A stretch of DNA of 64,000 bases from Pseudoxanthomonas winnipegensis (GTDB lineage Bacteria; Pseudomonadota; Gammaproteobacteria; Xanthomonadales; Xanthomonadaceae): assembly GCF_004283755.1 (NCBI RefSeq), contig NZ_SHMH01000005.1, forward strand, positions 124,001-188,000, in the 5' to 3' direction. The translations under genes and the position numbers were made by a program. Shown in pieces: positions 54,327 through 64,000 of this stretch (its first letter is position 1; each line of letters starts with the position of its first letter). Under the pieces are notes generated by a model, which saw nothing but the letters and a program-made list of their open reading frames with translations, ran no database searches and was not told the origin of the DNA.

Positions 54327-55276
54327 CTTCCCCTGTTTTCACCGTCGGCATCGTCGGCGCCCGCGGGCATACCGGCACTGAGCTGATCAAGCTCATCGCC
54401 GCCCATCCGCAGCTGCGCCTGACCTTCGTGTCCTCGCGCGAGCTGGACGGCCAGCCGGTGCGCGAGCACAACGCCGCCTACGCCGGTGAGCTGCGCTTCG
54501 AGAACCTGGATGCCGACGCGGTCGCCGCCAAGGGCGCCGACGCGGTGATCCTGGCGCTGCCCAACGGCAAGGCGCAGGCCTATGCCGACGCGGTCGCCGC
54601 CGCGCGCCCCGAGACGGTGCTGGTCGACCTGTCGGCCGACTACCGCTTCGAGCCGAGCTGGTACTACGGCCTGCCCGAGCTGACCCGCGGCGCCTACGCC
54701 GGGCAGAAGCACATCAGCAATCCGGGTTGCTACGCCACCGCGATGCAGCTGGCGATCGCGCCACTGCTGGACCAGCTGGCCGGCCCGCCGCAGTGCTTCG
54801 GCGTGTCCGGCTATTCCGGCGCCGGCACCACGCCGTCGGACAAGAACAACCCGGCGCTGCTGGCCGACAACCTGATGCCGTACTCGCTGACCGACCACAT
54901 GCACGAGCGCGAGGTGTCCGCGCATCTGGGCGTGCCGGTGGAGTTCATGCCGCATGTGGCGCCGCACTTCCGCGGCATCACCATGACAGTCAACCTGTGG
55001 CTGCAGCAGTCGATGACACGCGAGGCGGTCAAGGCCCGCTACCAGACGCGCTACGCCGGCGAACCGCTGATCGACGTGGTCGACGACGCGCCCTGGGTCA
55101 GCCGCATCGCGGGCCGGCATGGCGTGCAGATCGGCGGCTTCACCCTGGCGCCGGGCGGCAAGCGCGTGGTGGTGGTGTCCACCCTGGACAACCTGCTCAA
55201 GGGCGCGGCCACCCAGGCGATGCAGAACCTCAACCTGGCGCTCGGCCTGCCCGAACTCACCGCGATCCCGCACTGA
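54323..55276 (+). CDS. argC: N-acetyl-gamma-glutamyl-phosphate reductase
   Basis: A 317-residue NADPH-dependent dehydrogenase that makes N-acetylglutamate semialdehyde. [18 protein letters not shown] is the Rossmann motif and Cys136 in [10 protein letters not shown] is the nucleophile; the catalytic His lies in HVAPHFRGI. The 17 residues of [17 protein letters not shown] match the family hinge. The start overlaps the acetyltransferase stop. A REP element lies directly after the stop. Confidence 0.95.
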   Translation: MTSPVFTVGIVGARGHTGTELIKLIAAHPQLRLTFVSSRELDGQPVREHNAAYAGELRFENLDADAVAAKGADAVILALPNGKAQAYADAVAAARPETVLVDLSADYRFEPSWYYGLPELTRGAYAGQKHISNPGCYATAMQLAIAPLLDQLAGPPQCFGVSGYSGAGTTPSDKNNPALLADNLMPYSLTDHMHEREVSAHLGVPVEFMPHVAPHFRGITMTVNLWLQQSMTREAVKARYQTRYAGEPLIDVVDDAPWVSRIAGRHGVQIGGFTLAPGGKRVVVVSTLDNLLKGAATQAMQNLNLALGLPELTAIPH

Positions 55277-55289
55277 GACCGCATTGTTG

Positions 55290-55353
55290 GTAGAGCGGAG
55301 CTTGCTCCGCTGCTTATCCCGGTGAAGCCCCAGCGGAGCGAGCTCCGCTCTAC
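55290..55353. repeat. GTAG-type REP doublet between argC and argH
   Basis: Inverted arms GTAGAGCGGAGC (55290) and GCTCCGCTCTAC (to 55353) with a short ~20-nt centre. It begins 14 bp after the argC stop, a position in which REPs often stabilise the upstream part of a polycistronic mRNA. Confidence 0.88.
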
Positions 55354-55418
55354 AAGGGGCCAAGCGCTAAAACCCAATCAAGGTCGGCTTGACCGCCGCC
55401 TTCGCAGGAGCAAGACCG

Positions 55419-56717
55419 ATGACAGACCTGTTGTGGCAGAAACCCGGCGTTGCCGTCGATGCCAAGATCCAGACCTTCCTGGCCGGCGACGACGTCATCC
55501 TGGATCGCGAATTCTTCCTGCACGACATCGCCGCCAGCACGGCGCACGCCGAGGGCCTGCAGCACATCGGCATCCTCTCGGCCGAGGAGCTGGACGGACT
55601 CAAGCGCGAGCTGTCCGTCCTGGCCGACGACTTCCGCAGCGGCGCCTTCGTGCTGGACGCGCAGTACGAGGACGGGCACTCGGCCATCGAGGCGCGCCTG
55701 ACCGAGCGCCTGGGCGATGCTGGCCGCCGCATCCACACCGGCCGCAGCCGCAACGACCAGATCCTGGTCGCCACGCGCCTGTGGCTGAAGGACAGGCTCG
55801 GCGCGCTGGCGCAGCTGAGCCGGCAGATCGCAGGCGTCGCCCTGGAGCGCGCGCAGGCCGAACAGGGCCTGCCGATCCCCGGCTATACCCACATCCAACG
55901 CGCCGTGGTGTCCTCGGCGGGCATGTGGTGGGCGGGCTGGGCCGAGGCCTTCATCGACGACGCGGTGCGCGCGGCCGATACGCTGAAGCTGATCGACGCC
56001 AATCCGCTGGGCACCGCCGCCGGTTATGGCGTCAACCTGCCGCTGGATCGCGCGCATACCACCGCCGCGCTGGGCTTCGCCCGCCTGCAGGTCTCGCCGA
56101 TCTACGCGCAGCTCTCGCGCGGCAAGTTCGAACTGGCCGCGCTGGAGGCCCTGGGCAGCGCCACGCTTGACCTGCGCCGCATCGCCTGGGACTTGTCGCT
56201 GTTCACCAGCGGCGAGTTCGGCTTCGTCGCGCTGCCGGCGCAGTACACCACCGGCAGCTCGATCATGCCCAACAAGCGCAATCCGGACGTGATCGAGCTG
56301 ATGCGCGCCACCCACGCCAGCGTCGCCGCGGCCCGCACCGAGATCGAGCAGCTGCTGTCGCTGCCGTCGGGCTACCACCGCGACCTTCAGGCCTCCAAGG
56401 GCGCGATCTTCCACGGCTTCGGTCGCGGTCTGGCCGCGCTGGAGCTGCTGCCGGCGCTGCTGGCCAATCTGGAATGGCGCGAGGACCGCATCCGCGCCGC
56501 GATCGATTCGGGCATGTACGCCACCGACGTGGCGGTGGAAGCCGCCGTGGCCGGCGTGCCGTTCCGCGAGGCCTACAAGGCCGCCGCGGCCAGCGCCGAC
56601 ACGGCCGGGCAGGGCCGCACGCCCGAAGGCAGCCTGGCCGCGCGCGTCTCGCCCGGCGCGGCGGCGGACCTGCAGCTGGAGGTGCTGCGCCAGCGCTGGG
56701 AGGCGCTGCGCGTTTGA
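55419..56717 (+). CDS. argH: Argininosuccinate lyase
   Basis: A 432-residue lyase that releases arginine and fumarate. Signature [38 protein letters not shown] and [18 protein letters not shown] carry substrate-binding residues. AGGAG lies 8 nt upstream of ATG 55419. It closes the arginine branch of the cluster. A G+C-rich hairpin (GCCGCC ... GGCGGC, 56722-56752) without a T-run follows. Confidence 0.96.
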   Translation: MTDLLWQKPGVAVDAKIQTFLAGDDVILDREFFLHDIAASTAHAEGLQHIGILSAEELDGLKRELSVLADDFRSGAFVLDAQYEDGHSAIEARLTERLGDAGRRIHTGRSRNDQILVATRLWLKDRLGALAQLSRQIAGVALERAQAEQGLPIPGYTHIQRAVVSSAGMWWAGWAEAFIDDAVRAADTLKLIDANPLGTAAGYGVNLPLDRAHTTAALGFARLQVSPIYAQLSRGKFELAALEALGSATLDLRRIAWDLSLFTSGEFGFVALPAQYTTGSSIMPNKRNPDVIELMRATHASVAAARTEIEQLLSLPSGYHRDLQASKGAIFHGFGRGLAALELLPALLANLEWREDRIRAAIDSGMYATDVAVEAAVAGVPFREAYKAAAASADTAGQGRTPEGSLAARVSPGAAADLQLEVLRQRWEALRV

Positions 56718-56803
56718 AGGGCCGCCGCCTTTCCTGAAGAGGAGGGCGGCGTCAGTGCTCGCGATACGATCCGGCGATTGGATCGCGTTCCGATCACGAA
56801 GGG

Positions 56804-56834
56804 CGTCATCCCCGCGCAGGCGGGCATCCAGTGG
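56804..56834. repeat. Half copy of the CGTCATTCCCGCG-type repeat
   Basis: CGTCATCCCCGCGCAGGCGG followed by GCATCCAG matches one arm of the repeat at 45411. No inverse partner is seen nearby. Confidence 0.65.
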
Positions 56835-56890
56835 CTTGCGCAGCGCACTCATCGCGCTCGGCCACGCAACGACAAGCAGGAGATGCATCG

Positions 56891-57148
56891 ATGAAGTTGT
56901 ATCTGGTGATGGCCATCCGCAAGGCCGACTTTCCCGCCGACGTGGTCGGCCCGCACAAGGACTGGCTGATCAATCTGAAGGTCGAAGGGCAGCTGCACAT
57001 GGCCGGCGGCTTTACCGACGGCAGCGGCGGCGCCTACATCCTGAAGAACCTCGACAGCCTGGAGCAGGCCAAGGCCCTGGTCGCGACCGATCCGCTGGCG
57101 CTGCGCAACGCGTCCGAGCTGACCGTGTACGAGTGGAATACGCCCTAG
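56891..57148 (+). CDS. YciI family protein
   Basis: An 85-residue ferredoxin-like-fold protein: MKLYLVMAIRKADFPADVVG, the conserved HKDWLINLKVEGQL segment with the His/Asp pair, and a C-terminal ELTVYEWNTP. YciI proteins are dimeric with a proposed catalytic His-Asp; function unknown. It lies between argH and proB, flanked on both sides by the same repeat family. Confidence 0.87.
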   Translation: MKLYLVMAIRKADFPADVVGPHKDWLINLKVEGQLHMAGGFTDGSGGAYILKNLDSLEQAKALVATDPLALRNASELTVYEWNTP

Positions 57149-57189
57149 CGCATCGTATGGATCCTGGGATGCGAGCAGCCACCAAAATC

Positions 57190-57272
57190 CGTCGTTCCGC
57201 GAAGGCGGGAATCCAAGGACGTTGGCCTTCACTCGCGAAGCCCCCTGGATTCCCGCCTTCGCGGGAATGACG
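57190..57272. repeat. CGTCATTCCCGCG-type inverted repeat
   Basis: GTCGTTCCGCGAAGGCGGGA (left) and TCCCGCCTTCGCGGGAATGA (right) are inverted around ~35 bp. Same family as 45411-45516. It occupies most of the 201-bp gap ahead of proB. Confidence 0.82.
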
Positions 57273-57349
57273 ATAGGGCGGGCGCCGCCGGCTTCGCCCC
57301 CCTCGCACGATCCACCACGCGCTCCAGCCCCTTCCATCCCCGAACCCCC

Positions 57350-58507
57350 ATGAACGACGCCGCCACGACCACCGCCACCGCGTTCACCGAGCAGCTGCTG
57401 CCGCCGTGGCGTCGCGCGGTGCTCAAGGTGGGCAGCAGCCTGCTGGCCGCCGACGGGGGTGGTCTGTCGCCGAAGTTCGCGCTGGGGCTGGCGCAGTTCG
57501 TCTCGGCCAATGTGCTGGCCGGGCGCGAGGTGGTGATCGTGTCCTCCGGCGCAGTTGCCGCCGGGCGCGCGATCGTGCCGAAGGCGGCCGAGGCCGGGGC
57601 CGGCATCGCCGCGCGCCAGGCGCTGGCCGCGCTCGGCCAGGCGCAGCTGATCGGGCTGTGGCAGCGTTTCTTCGAGCGGCCGGTGGCGCAGGTGCTGCTG
57701 ACCCATGACGACCTGCGCAACCGCCGCCGCTACCTCAATGCCCGCGCCACGCTGCTGGAGCTGCTGGCGCTGGGCACGCTGCCGGTGGTCAACGAGAACG
57801 ACACCGTCTCCATCGACGAGCTCAAGCTCGGCGACAACGACAACCTGGCCGCGGTGGTGGCCGCGCTGGTCGACGCCGACGCCTTGTTCATCGCCACCGA
57901 CATCGACGGCCTGTACACCGCCGACCCGCGCAGCGACCCGGCCGCACGCCCGCTGGACGAAGTCGCCGTGCTGACGCCGGAGGTGTTCGCCATGGCCGGC
58001 GGTAGCGGCAGCAGCGTGGGCACCGGCGGCATGCGCACCAAGCTGGAGGCGGCGGCCAAGGCCGGCGCGGCGGGCGTGGAGACCTACCTGTTCAACGGCC
58101 GCAGCGCCGAGGTCGTGCGCGGGCTGGCGCAGGACCGCCTGCGCGGCACGCGCCTGCATGCGGCGCAGACGCGCATCGCCGCGCGCAAGGGCTGGCTGCG
58201 GCACGCCCCGGTCGAACCCGGCGCGATCCTGGTCGATGCCGGCGCGGCTGGCGCCCTGGTCGAACGCGGCGCCTCGCTGCTGCCCGGCGGCGTGATCGGC
58301 GCCGAGGGCGACTTCCGCCGCGGCGACATGGTCGAGGTGCAGCTGCGCGGCGAGGACGGCCAGCGCCGGCTGGCGCGCGGCATCGCCCAGTATTCGGCCG
58401 CCGACATCCGCCGCATCGCCCACCGGCACTCGCGCGACATCGAGGCCGTGCTGGGGTATAGCTATGGCGAGAACGTGATCCACCGCGACGACCTGGTGCT
58501 GCTGTGA
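57350..58507 (+). CDS. proB: Glutamate 5-kinase
   Basis: A 385-residue enzyme that phosphorylates glutamate for proline synthesis. The amino-acid kinase domain (RAVLKVGSSLLAADGGG, VIVSSGAVAAGRAIV, NENDTVSIDELKLGDNDNL, GTGGMRTKLEAA) is followed by a C-terminal PUA domain (ILVDAGAAGALVERGASLLP). Proline feedback normally acts on the kinase domain. The first ten residues (MNDAATTTAT) are an unusual extension. proA follows after a REP element. Confidence 0.95.
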   Translation: MNDAATTTATAFTEQLLPPWRRAVLKVGSSLLAADGGGLSPKFALGLAQFVSANVLAGREVVIVSSGAVAAGRAIVPKAAEAGAGIAARQALAALGQAQLIGLWQRFFERPVAQVLLTHDDLRNRRRYLNARATLLELLALGTLPVVNENDTVSIDELKLGDNDNLAAVVAALVDADALFIATDIDGLYTADPRSDPAARPLDEVAVLTPEVFAMAGGSGSSVGTGGMRTKLEAAAKAGAAGVETYLFNGRSAEVVRGLAQDRLRGTRLHAAQTRIAARKGWLRHAPVEPGAILVDAGAAGALVERGASLLPGGVIGAEGDFRRGDMVEVQLRGEDGQRRLARGIAQYSAADIRRIAHRHSRDIEAVLGYSYGENVIHRDDLVLL

Positions 58508-58544
58508 CCCCCGTTTGTTGTCTCTTCCGCTCGCATCGTGGCCT

Positions 58545-58626
58545 CCCTGTAGAGCGGAGCTTGCTCCGCTGGGGCATTCCCCACGAACCGAACGAAGCGC
58601 AGCGGAGCAAGCTCCGCTCTACAGGG
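58545..58626. repeat. GTAG-type REP doublet between proB and proA
   Basis: Arms CCCTGTAGAGCGGAGC (58545) and GCTCCGCTCTACAGGG (to 58626) are longer than in the other copies because CCCT/AGGG also pairs. It lies in the 181-bp gap between two genes of one pathway. Confidence 0.88.
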
Positions 58627-58688
58627 GGAGGCGCCCGTCCAATGGTGGCTTCCACCAGAACCCTCTTCATTCGAGTTGAGTCCCTGCC

Positions 58689-59954
<1,266 letters not shown>

Positions 59955-60067
59955 GGTCGTCGGGCATCCACACACGACCACCCCGACGCGGTGGCCATCA
60001 GCACCCAGGCCGGCAGCTGAGTGGGGAGTTGTTGGGAGCAACTGTCTCTCGGATCGCGTCGCAGCCT

Positions 60068-60148
60068 CCCTGTAGAGCGGAGCTTGCTCCGCTGCGTTTC
60101 GGCCGGATCATCGGCAAGCCCCAGCGGAGCAAGCTCCGCTCTACAGGG
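60068..60148. repeat. GTAG-type REP doublet with conserved left flank
   Basis: CCCTGTAGAGCGG ... CGCTCTACAGGG arms as at 58545. The ~40 bp to the left (GGGAGCAACTGTCTCTCGGA) resembles the flank of the copy at 9406. The rest of the 59955-60360 gap shows no gene; TAGACT near 60326 is a weak -10-like site ahead of the hydrolase gene. Confidence 0.88.
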
Positions 60149-60360
60149 GGGAGATGCCCATGCGGCCTTCACAGCAGGCAAGCACGCTAGCCGTCGACGC
60201 GACGCGGGGCCCCACTGAGGTCGGGCGAGCGCTGAGGCGCAGCAGAAACTAAAGCGGGAGGTCAGGCGCGTGGCGTGGGCTCTATGCCATCAGTCACGGT
60301 GCCTTGTGGGTCGGCGCGCCCATAGACTGTCCGTTCAGTCACCCCGCCTGGAGCCCCACG

Positions 60361-62277
60361 ATGCGCATCGCCGCGTTGCGTCCGACCCTGCTGTCCCTGC
60401 TCATGGCCGCCGCGCTGCCCGCGCTGGCCCAGACCTCGCCCATGACGCCGGACATCACCGGCAAGCCCTTCGTCGCACCGGACGCGGCCAACGACTACAT
60501 CAAGCGCGTCGTGGAAATTCCCATGCGCGACGGGGTCAAGCTGCACACCGTCATCGTCATCCCCAAGGGCGCGCACAACGCGCCGATGCTGCTGACGCGC
60601 ACGCCGTACAACGCCGATGGCCGCACCTCGCGCCTGGATTCGCCGCATATGCGCGATCTGCTAGGGCAGGGCGATGAGGTGTTCGTCGATGCCGGCTACA
60701 TCCGCGTGATCCAGGACGTGCGCGGCAAGTACGGCTCGGAAGGCGACTACGTGATGACCCGGCCGCTGCGCGGTCCGCTCAACGACACCGCCGTGGATCA
60801 CGCTACCGACGCCTGGGACACCATCGACTGGCTGGTCAAGAACGTGCACGAGTCCAACGGCAAGGTCGGCATGCTCGGCTCGTCCTACGAGGGCTTCACC
60901 GTGGTCATGGCGCTGACCAACCCGCATCCGGCGCTGAAGGTGGCCAACCCGATGAGCCCGATGGTCGATGGCTGGATGGGCGACGACTGGTTCAGCTATG
61001 GCGCGTTCCGCCAGGTCAACTTCGACTACTTCACCGGCCAGCTGAGCAAGCGCGGCAAGGGCAGCGCGATCGCGCGCGAGGGCTTCGACGACTACAGCAA
61101 CTTCCTGCGCGCCGGCTCGGCCGGCGACTACGCAAAGGCCGCCGGCTTGGATCAGCTGCCGTGGTGGCACAAGCTGACCGAGCACCCAGCCTACGACGCC
61201 TTCTGGCAGGAGCAGGCGCTGGACAAGGTCATGGCCAAGACCCCGATCAAGGTGCCGACCATGTGGCTGCAGGGCCTGTGGGACCAGGAGGACATGTGGG
61301 GCGCCAACCACAGCTACGAGGCGATGGAGGCGCGCGACACCGGCAACGACAAGAACTACCTGGTGATGGGCCCGTGGCGCCACAGCCAGGTCAACTACGA
61401 CGGCAGCAACCTGGGCGCGCTGCAGTGGGATGGCGACACCGCGCTGCAGTTCCGCCGCGACGTGCTGCTGCCGTTCTTCAACCAGTACCTCAAGGACGGC
61501 GCGCCCAAGGCCGACACCCCGCCGGTGCTGATCTACGACACCGGCGCCAACCACTGGGACCGCTACAAGGCCTGGCCGCAGGTGTGCGAGCAGGGCTGCA
61601 AGGCCAAGCCCAAGGCGCTGTACCTGCTGGCCGGCGGCAAGCTGGGCTTCCAGGCGCCGGCCGCGGAGGGCGCGCAGTACGACGAGTACGTGTCCGACCC
61701 GGCCAAGCCGGTGCCGTTCGTGCCGCGCCCGGTGGACTTCTCCGATCGCCAGATGTGGACCACCTGGCTGGTGCAGGACCAGCGCTTCGTCGACGGCCGC
61801 CCGGACGTGCTGACCTATGTCTCCGAGCCGCTGACCGAGCCGCTGACCATCGCCGGCCGCCCGCAGGTCAACCTGCAGGCCTCCACCAGCGGCAGCGACA
61901 GCGACTGGGTGGTCAAGCTGATCGACGTGCAGCCCGATGAGGTGGCCTCCAACCCGAAGATGGGCGGCTACGAGCTGCCGGTGGGCCTGACCATCTTCCG
62001 CGGCCGCTACCGCGAGAGCTTCGAACATCCCAAGGCGATCACGCCCAACCAGGCGCTGGCCTACGACTTCGACCTGCCCAACGCCAACCACACCTTCGGC
62101 AAGGGCCACCGGATCATGGTGCAGGTGCAGTCCACGCTGTTCCCGCTGTACGACCGCAACCCGCAGACGTACGTGGACAACATCTTCTTCGCCAAGCCGG
62201 GCGACTACCAGAAGGCCACCCAGCGCGTGTGGCATACGCCGCAGCAGCCGAGCTTCATCAGCCTGCCGGTGAAGTAA
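60361..62277 (+). CDS. Alpha-amino-acid ester hydrolase (CocE/NonD family)
   Basis: A 638-residue secreted hydrolase close in length to the X. citri enzyme (637) that acts on alpha-amino-acid esters and beta-lactam side chains. Signal peptide ends near ALPALAQ. The triad residues are Ser175 (GSSYEGFT), Asp308 (GLWDQEDMW) and His341 (GPWRHSQ), each one position beyond the published S174/D307/H340. The C-terminal jelly-roll domain is the CocE/NonD X-Pro dipeptidyl-peptidase-like part (TYVSEPLTEPLTIAGRP). Natural substrate unknown; peptide scavenging is plausible. Confidence 0.92.
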   Translation: MRIAALRPTLLSLLMAAALPALAQTSPMTPDITGKPFVAPDAANDYIKRVVEIPMRDGVKLHTVIVIPKGAHNAPMLLTRTPYNADGRTSRLDSPHMRDLLGQGDEVFVDAGYIRVIQDVRGKYGSEGDYVMTRPLRGPLNDTAVDHATDAWDTIDWLVKNVHESNGKVGMLGSSYEGFTVVMALTNPHPALKVANPMSPMVDGWMGDDWFSYGAFRQVNFDYFTGQLSKRGKGSAIAREGFDDYSNFLRAGSAGDYAKAAGLDQLPWWHKLTEHPAYDAFWQEQALDKVMAKTPIKVPTMWLQGLWDQEDMWGANHSYEAMEARDTGNDKNYLVMGPWRHSQVNYDGSNLGALQWDGDTALQFRRDVLLPFFNQYLKDGAPKADTPPVLIYDTGANHWDRYKAWPQVCEQGCKAKPKALYLLAGGKLGFQAPAAEGAQYDEYVSDPAKPVPFVPRPVDFSDRQMWTTWLVQDQRFVDGRPDVLTYVSEPLTEPLTIAGRPQVNLQASTSGSDSDWVVKLIDVQPDEVASNPKMGGYELPVGLTIFRGRYRESFEHPKAITPNQALAYDFDLPNANHTFGKGHRIMVQVQSTLFPLYDRNPQTYVDNIFFAKPGDYQKATQRVWHTPQQPSFISLPVK

Positions 62278-62284
62278 GGCGCAC

Positions 62285-62316
62285 GAAAAACCCGCAGGCG
62301 GCGAGCGCCTGCGGGT
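62285..62316 (-). terminator. Terminator of the first TonB-like gene
   Basis: On the minus strand an 11-bp stem (ACCCGCAGGCG/CGCCTGCGGGT, 62290-62316, loop CTCGC) is followed by TTTTT (62285-62289). It lies 29 nt after the stop at 62346 and also closes the convergent hydrolase gene. Confidence 0.78.
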
Positions 62317-62345
62317 CCGGGTTGAAGCGCTGATGCAGGCTTGCC

Positions 62346-62921
62346 TTACTGCGGCGAGAACTCCACCGGCACGCGCACCAGCTGGGCCACGGCCTTGCCA
62401 TGGCGCATGGCCGGGCTGAAGCGCCAGTCGCTGGCGGCCTTCAGCGCGGCGCGGTCCAGGTCGCGGTTGCCGCTGCGCTGGGCGATGGTGATCTGCGAGG
62501 GCTCGCCACGCGCGTCGACCTGCACGTTGAGCAGCACCGTGCCGCCCTCACCGGCGCGCAGCGCCGACGGCGGATACTTCGGCTGTGTATTGCTGGCCAG
62601 CAGGGCCGGGGCGCGATCCGGCGCGACCTTCTTGGCCGGCGCGGCGCGGGTGGACTCGCTACGCTTGGCGACCAGCGGCTGATTCGGACGATCGGCCGCC
62701 GCGGAGTCGGCGGTCGGCTGCGTGGCAGGCACCGTGCCGTCGGTCGGCGCGGCCATCTCGGCGCGGCGATCGCCGCTCAGCCACCATGCGCCCGCGGCCA
62801 GCACGACCAGCAGCAGCAACCACAGCAGCGGGCGCGCCCCAGGGCGCTGCCCATCCGGCCGCGCGTCGGCGTGTGCGTCGCGCTGGGCCTGGGCATTGAA
62901 TTCGGTCTGGGTCTGCGACAT
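62346..62921 (-). CDS. TonB-like energy transducer
   Basis: A 191-residue protein with a cytoplasmic N-terminus, one membrane helix (LLWLLLLVVLAAGAWWL), a Pro/Ala-rich periplasmic spacer and a C-terminal TonB domain (PKYPPSALRAGEGGTVLLNV, RDLDRAALKAASDWRFSPAM). TonB proteins transmit proton-motive force from ExbB/D to outer-membrane receptors. No exbBD or receptor genes are close. A second, related gene lies upstream on the same strand. Confidence 0.88.
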   Translation of the reverse strand: MSQTQTEFNAQAQRDAHADARPDGQRPGARPLLWLLLLVVLAAGAWWLSGDRRAEMAAPTDGTVPATQPTADSAAADRPNQPLVAKRSESTRAAPAKKVAPDRAPALLASNTQPKYPPSALRAGEGGTVLLNVQVDARGEPSQITIAQRSGNRDLDRAALKAASDWRFSPAMRHGKAVAQLVRVPVEFSPQ

Positions 62922-63062
62922 GTCAGGACTCCTTGCTAGGCGCCGTTGGCGGCGCGTAGGGGAGTGTCTGCAGCCATTCGTTGCTCACACGTGAGAGGCC
63001 GGTAAAGGCCCGCCATGCTGCACCTGCACGGTTCAGCGATGCGAAACGCGTGGCGTGGGCGC

Positions 63063-63728
63063 TCAGCGCTCCAGGTTGAACTCCACCGGAATGTCCACCG
63101 CGCCCGCCACCGGCTGACCATCGTCGATGGCCGGCTGGAACTTCCACTTGCGCACCGCCTCCATCGCCGCGCGGTCCAGATCGCGCGAGCCACTGCGCCG
63201 GATCAGCGCCACGCCGCCGGGATTGCCCTGCGCATCGACCTGGATGCGCACCATCACCGTGCCGGTCTCGCCCTTGCGCAGCGCGGACGGCGGATAGGTA
63301 GGCGGCGGGCTCTGGCCATCGATCGGCAGGGGCGTGGCGCGGTTCTGCGGCGGCGCGGGGGCGGCCGGCGCGGAGGCGACGGGCGGGGCGGTCTCGCCGC
63401 TGGAAGGGGCGGGGGCGTTCTCCACGACCGGCGCGGGGAACGCGCTGGCGCCGCTGGTGCCCGCGTCGGCCTGCGCCTGCGCGTCGGCCGAGGGCGCCTG
63501 CATGCCGCTGGCGCCCTGGTTGGCGGCCGCCGGCTCGGGCAGCGGCGCGGTGGCCGCCTCGGTGCCGCTCTGGTCGGCCGGCTGGACCGAATAGAAGCTC
63601 TCATCGCCGCGGTTGGACAGCCACACGATGCCGAACAGCAGCAGCCCGGCCACGAACGCCCCCAGGGCGATCCACAGCGCCTTGTGCGGCAGGCGGAAGG
63701 TGAAGGCACGATCGCGGGAGGTGGACAT
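63063..63728 (-). CDS. TonB-like energy transducer
   Basis: A 221-residue paralogue of the downstream protein. ATG 63728 gives MSTSRDRAFTFRLPHKALWI with a helix at residues ~18-36 (ALWIALGAFVAGLLLFGIVW), a long Ala/Pro/Gln-rich spacer and a TonB domain (PTYPPSALRKGETGTVMVRI, RDLDRAAMEAVRKWKFQPAI). Both end domains share RSGxRDLDRAA, so they arose by tandem duplication. The 141-bp gap between them contains no recognisable signal. Confidence 0.87.
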   Translation of the reverse strand: MSTSRDRAFTFRLPHKALWIALGAFVAGLLLFGIVWLSNRGDESFYSVQPADQSGTEAATAPLPEPAAANQGASGMQAPSADAQAQADAGTSGASAFPAPVVENAPAPSSGETAPPVASAPAAPAPPQNRATPLPIDGQSPPPTYPPSALRKGETGTVMVRIQVDAQGNPGGVALIRRSGSRDLDRAAMEAVRKWKFQPAIDDGQPVAGAVDIPVEFNLER

Positions 63729-63746
63729 GGTGCGGGCAGGGCGTGA

Positions 63747-64000
<254 letters not shown>

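Overview
The window is high-GC chromosomal DNA from a gamma-proteobacterium of the family Xanthomonadaceae (Lysobacteraceae). The best evidence is the arginine cluster, which encodes the Xanthomonas-type N-acetylornithine carbamoyltransferase, a fused N-acetylglutamate synthase/kinase and an acetylcitrulline deacetylase. Supporting signs are Gln83 in GyrA (known from Stenotrophomonas), GTAG-type REP palindromes, and an alpha-amino-acid ester hydrolase like that of X. citri. The genus cannot be fixed by eye; Pseudoxanthomonas, Stenotrophomonas, Lysobacter and Luteimonas are all possible. Almost everything looks like core chromosome. I see no prophage, transposase, CRISPR array, rRNA or tRNA gene.

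Layout. 1-9.3 kb: a truncated OpgC-like membrane acyltransferase, then ligA, epmA, a lipoprotein, mtnA and gyrA. 9.6-18 kb: the envelope pair yfhM (alpha-2-macroglobulin) and pbpC, split by a vapBC toxin-antitoxin module. 18-21.4 kb: a ferritin-like protein and a peroxiredoxin, a small heat-shock protein with a CbpA-type DnaJ behind a sigma32-like promoter, and a PilH-like response regulator. 21.6-22.7 kb: a 92-bp tandem array abutting a LOG-family gene. 22.8-28.5 kb: the sucA-sucB-lpdA operon. 28.7-33.6 kb: small genes, the ribosomal oxygenase roxA, a VOC protein and purB, with fumC divergent. 35.4-41.6 kb: a secreted hydrolase, then a leftward operon controlled by a YtrA/HpaR1-type GntR regulator with an ABC transporter and envelope proteins. 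41.7-47.6 kb: FKBP, slyX, DUF2058, an MFS transporter, sufE and cysS. 47.6-60 kb: arginine and proline biosynthesis (argF', argG, argE', argBA, argC, argH, proB, proA) with small passenger genes. 60-64 kb: an ester hydrolase, two TonB-like proteins and the start of serS.

The arginine genes describe the acetylated route: glutamate to N-acetylglutamate and its phosphate (fused ArgA/B), then the semialdehyde (ArgC), acetylornithine (ArgD, not in this window), acetylcitrulline (ArgF'), citrulline (ArgE'), argininosuccinate (ArgG) and arginine (ArgH). The most interesting signal is upstream of argF'. A 29-codon reading frame with Arg-Ala-Arg-Arg codons is followed by mutually exclusive antiterminator and terminator hairpins, which is the architecture of a ribosome-mediated attenuator responding to arginine.

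Three families of short palindromic repeats are scattered through the window: GGGATTCGGGATTGGGG-type composites, GTAG REP doublets, and CGTCATTCCCGCG-type elements. Several are not simply intergenic. One lies in frame inside ligA, one supplies the argF' stop codon and the N-terminus of ArgG, and one supplies the stop codon of an MFS gene.
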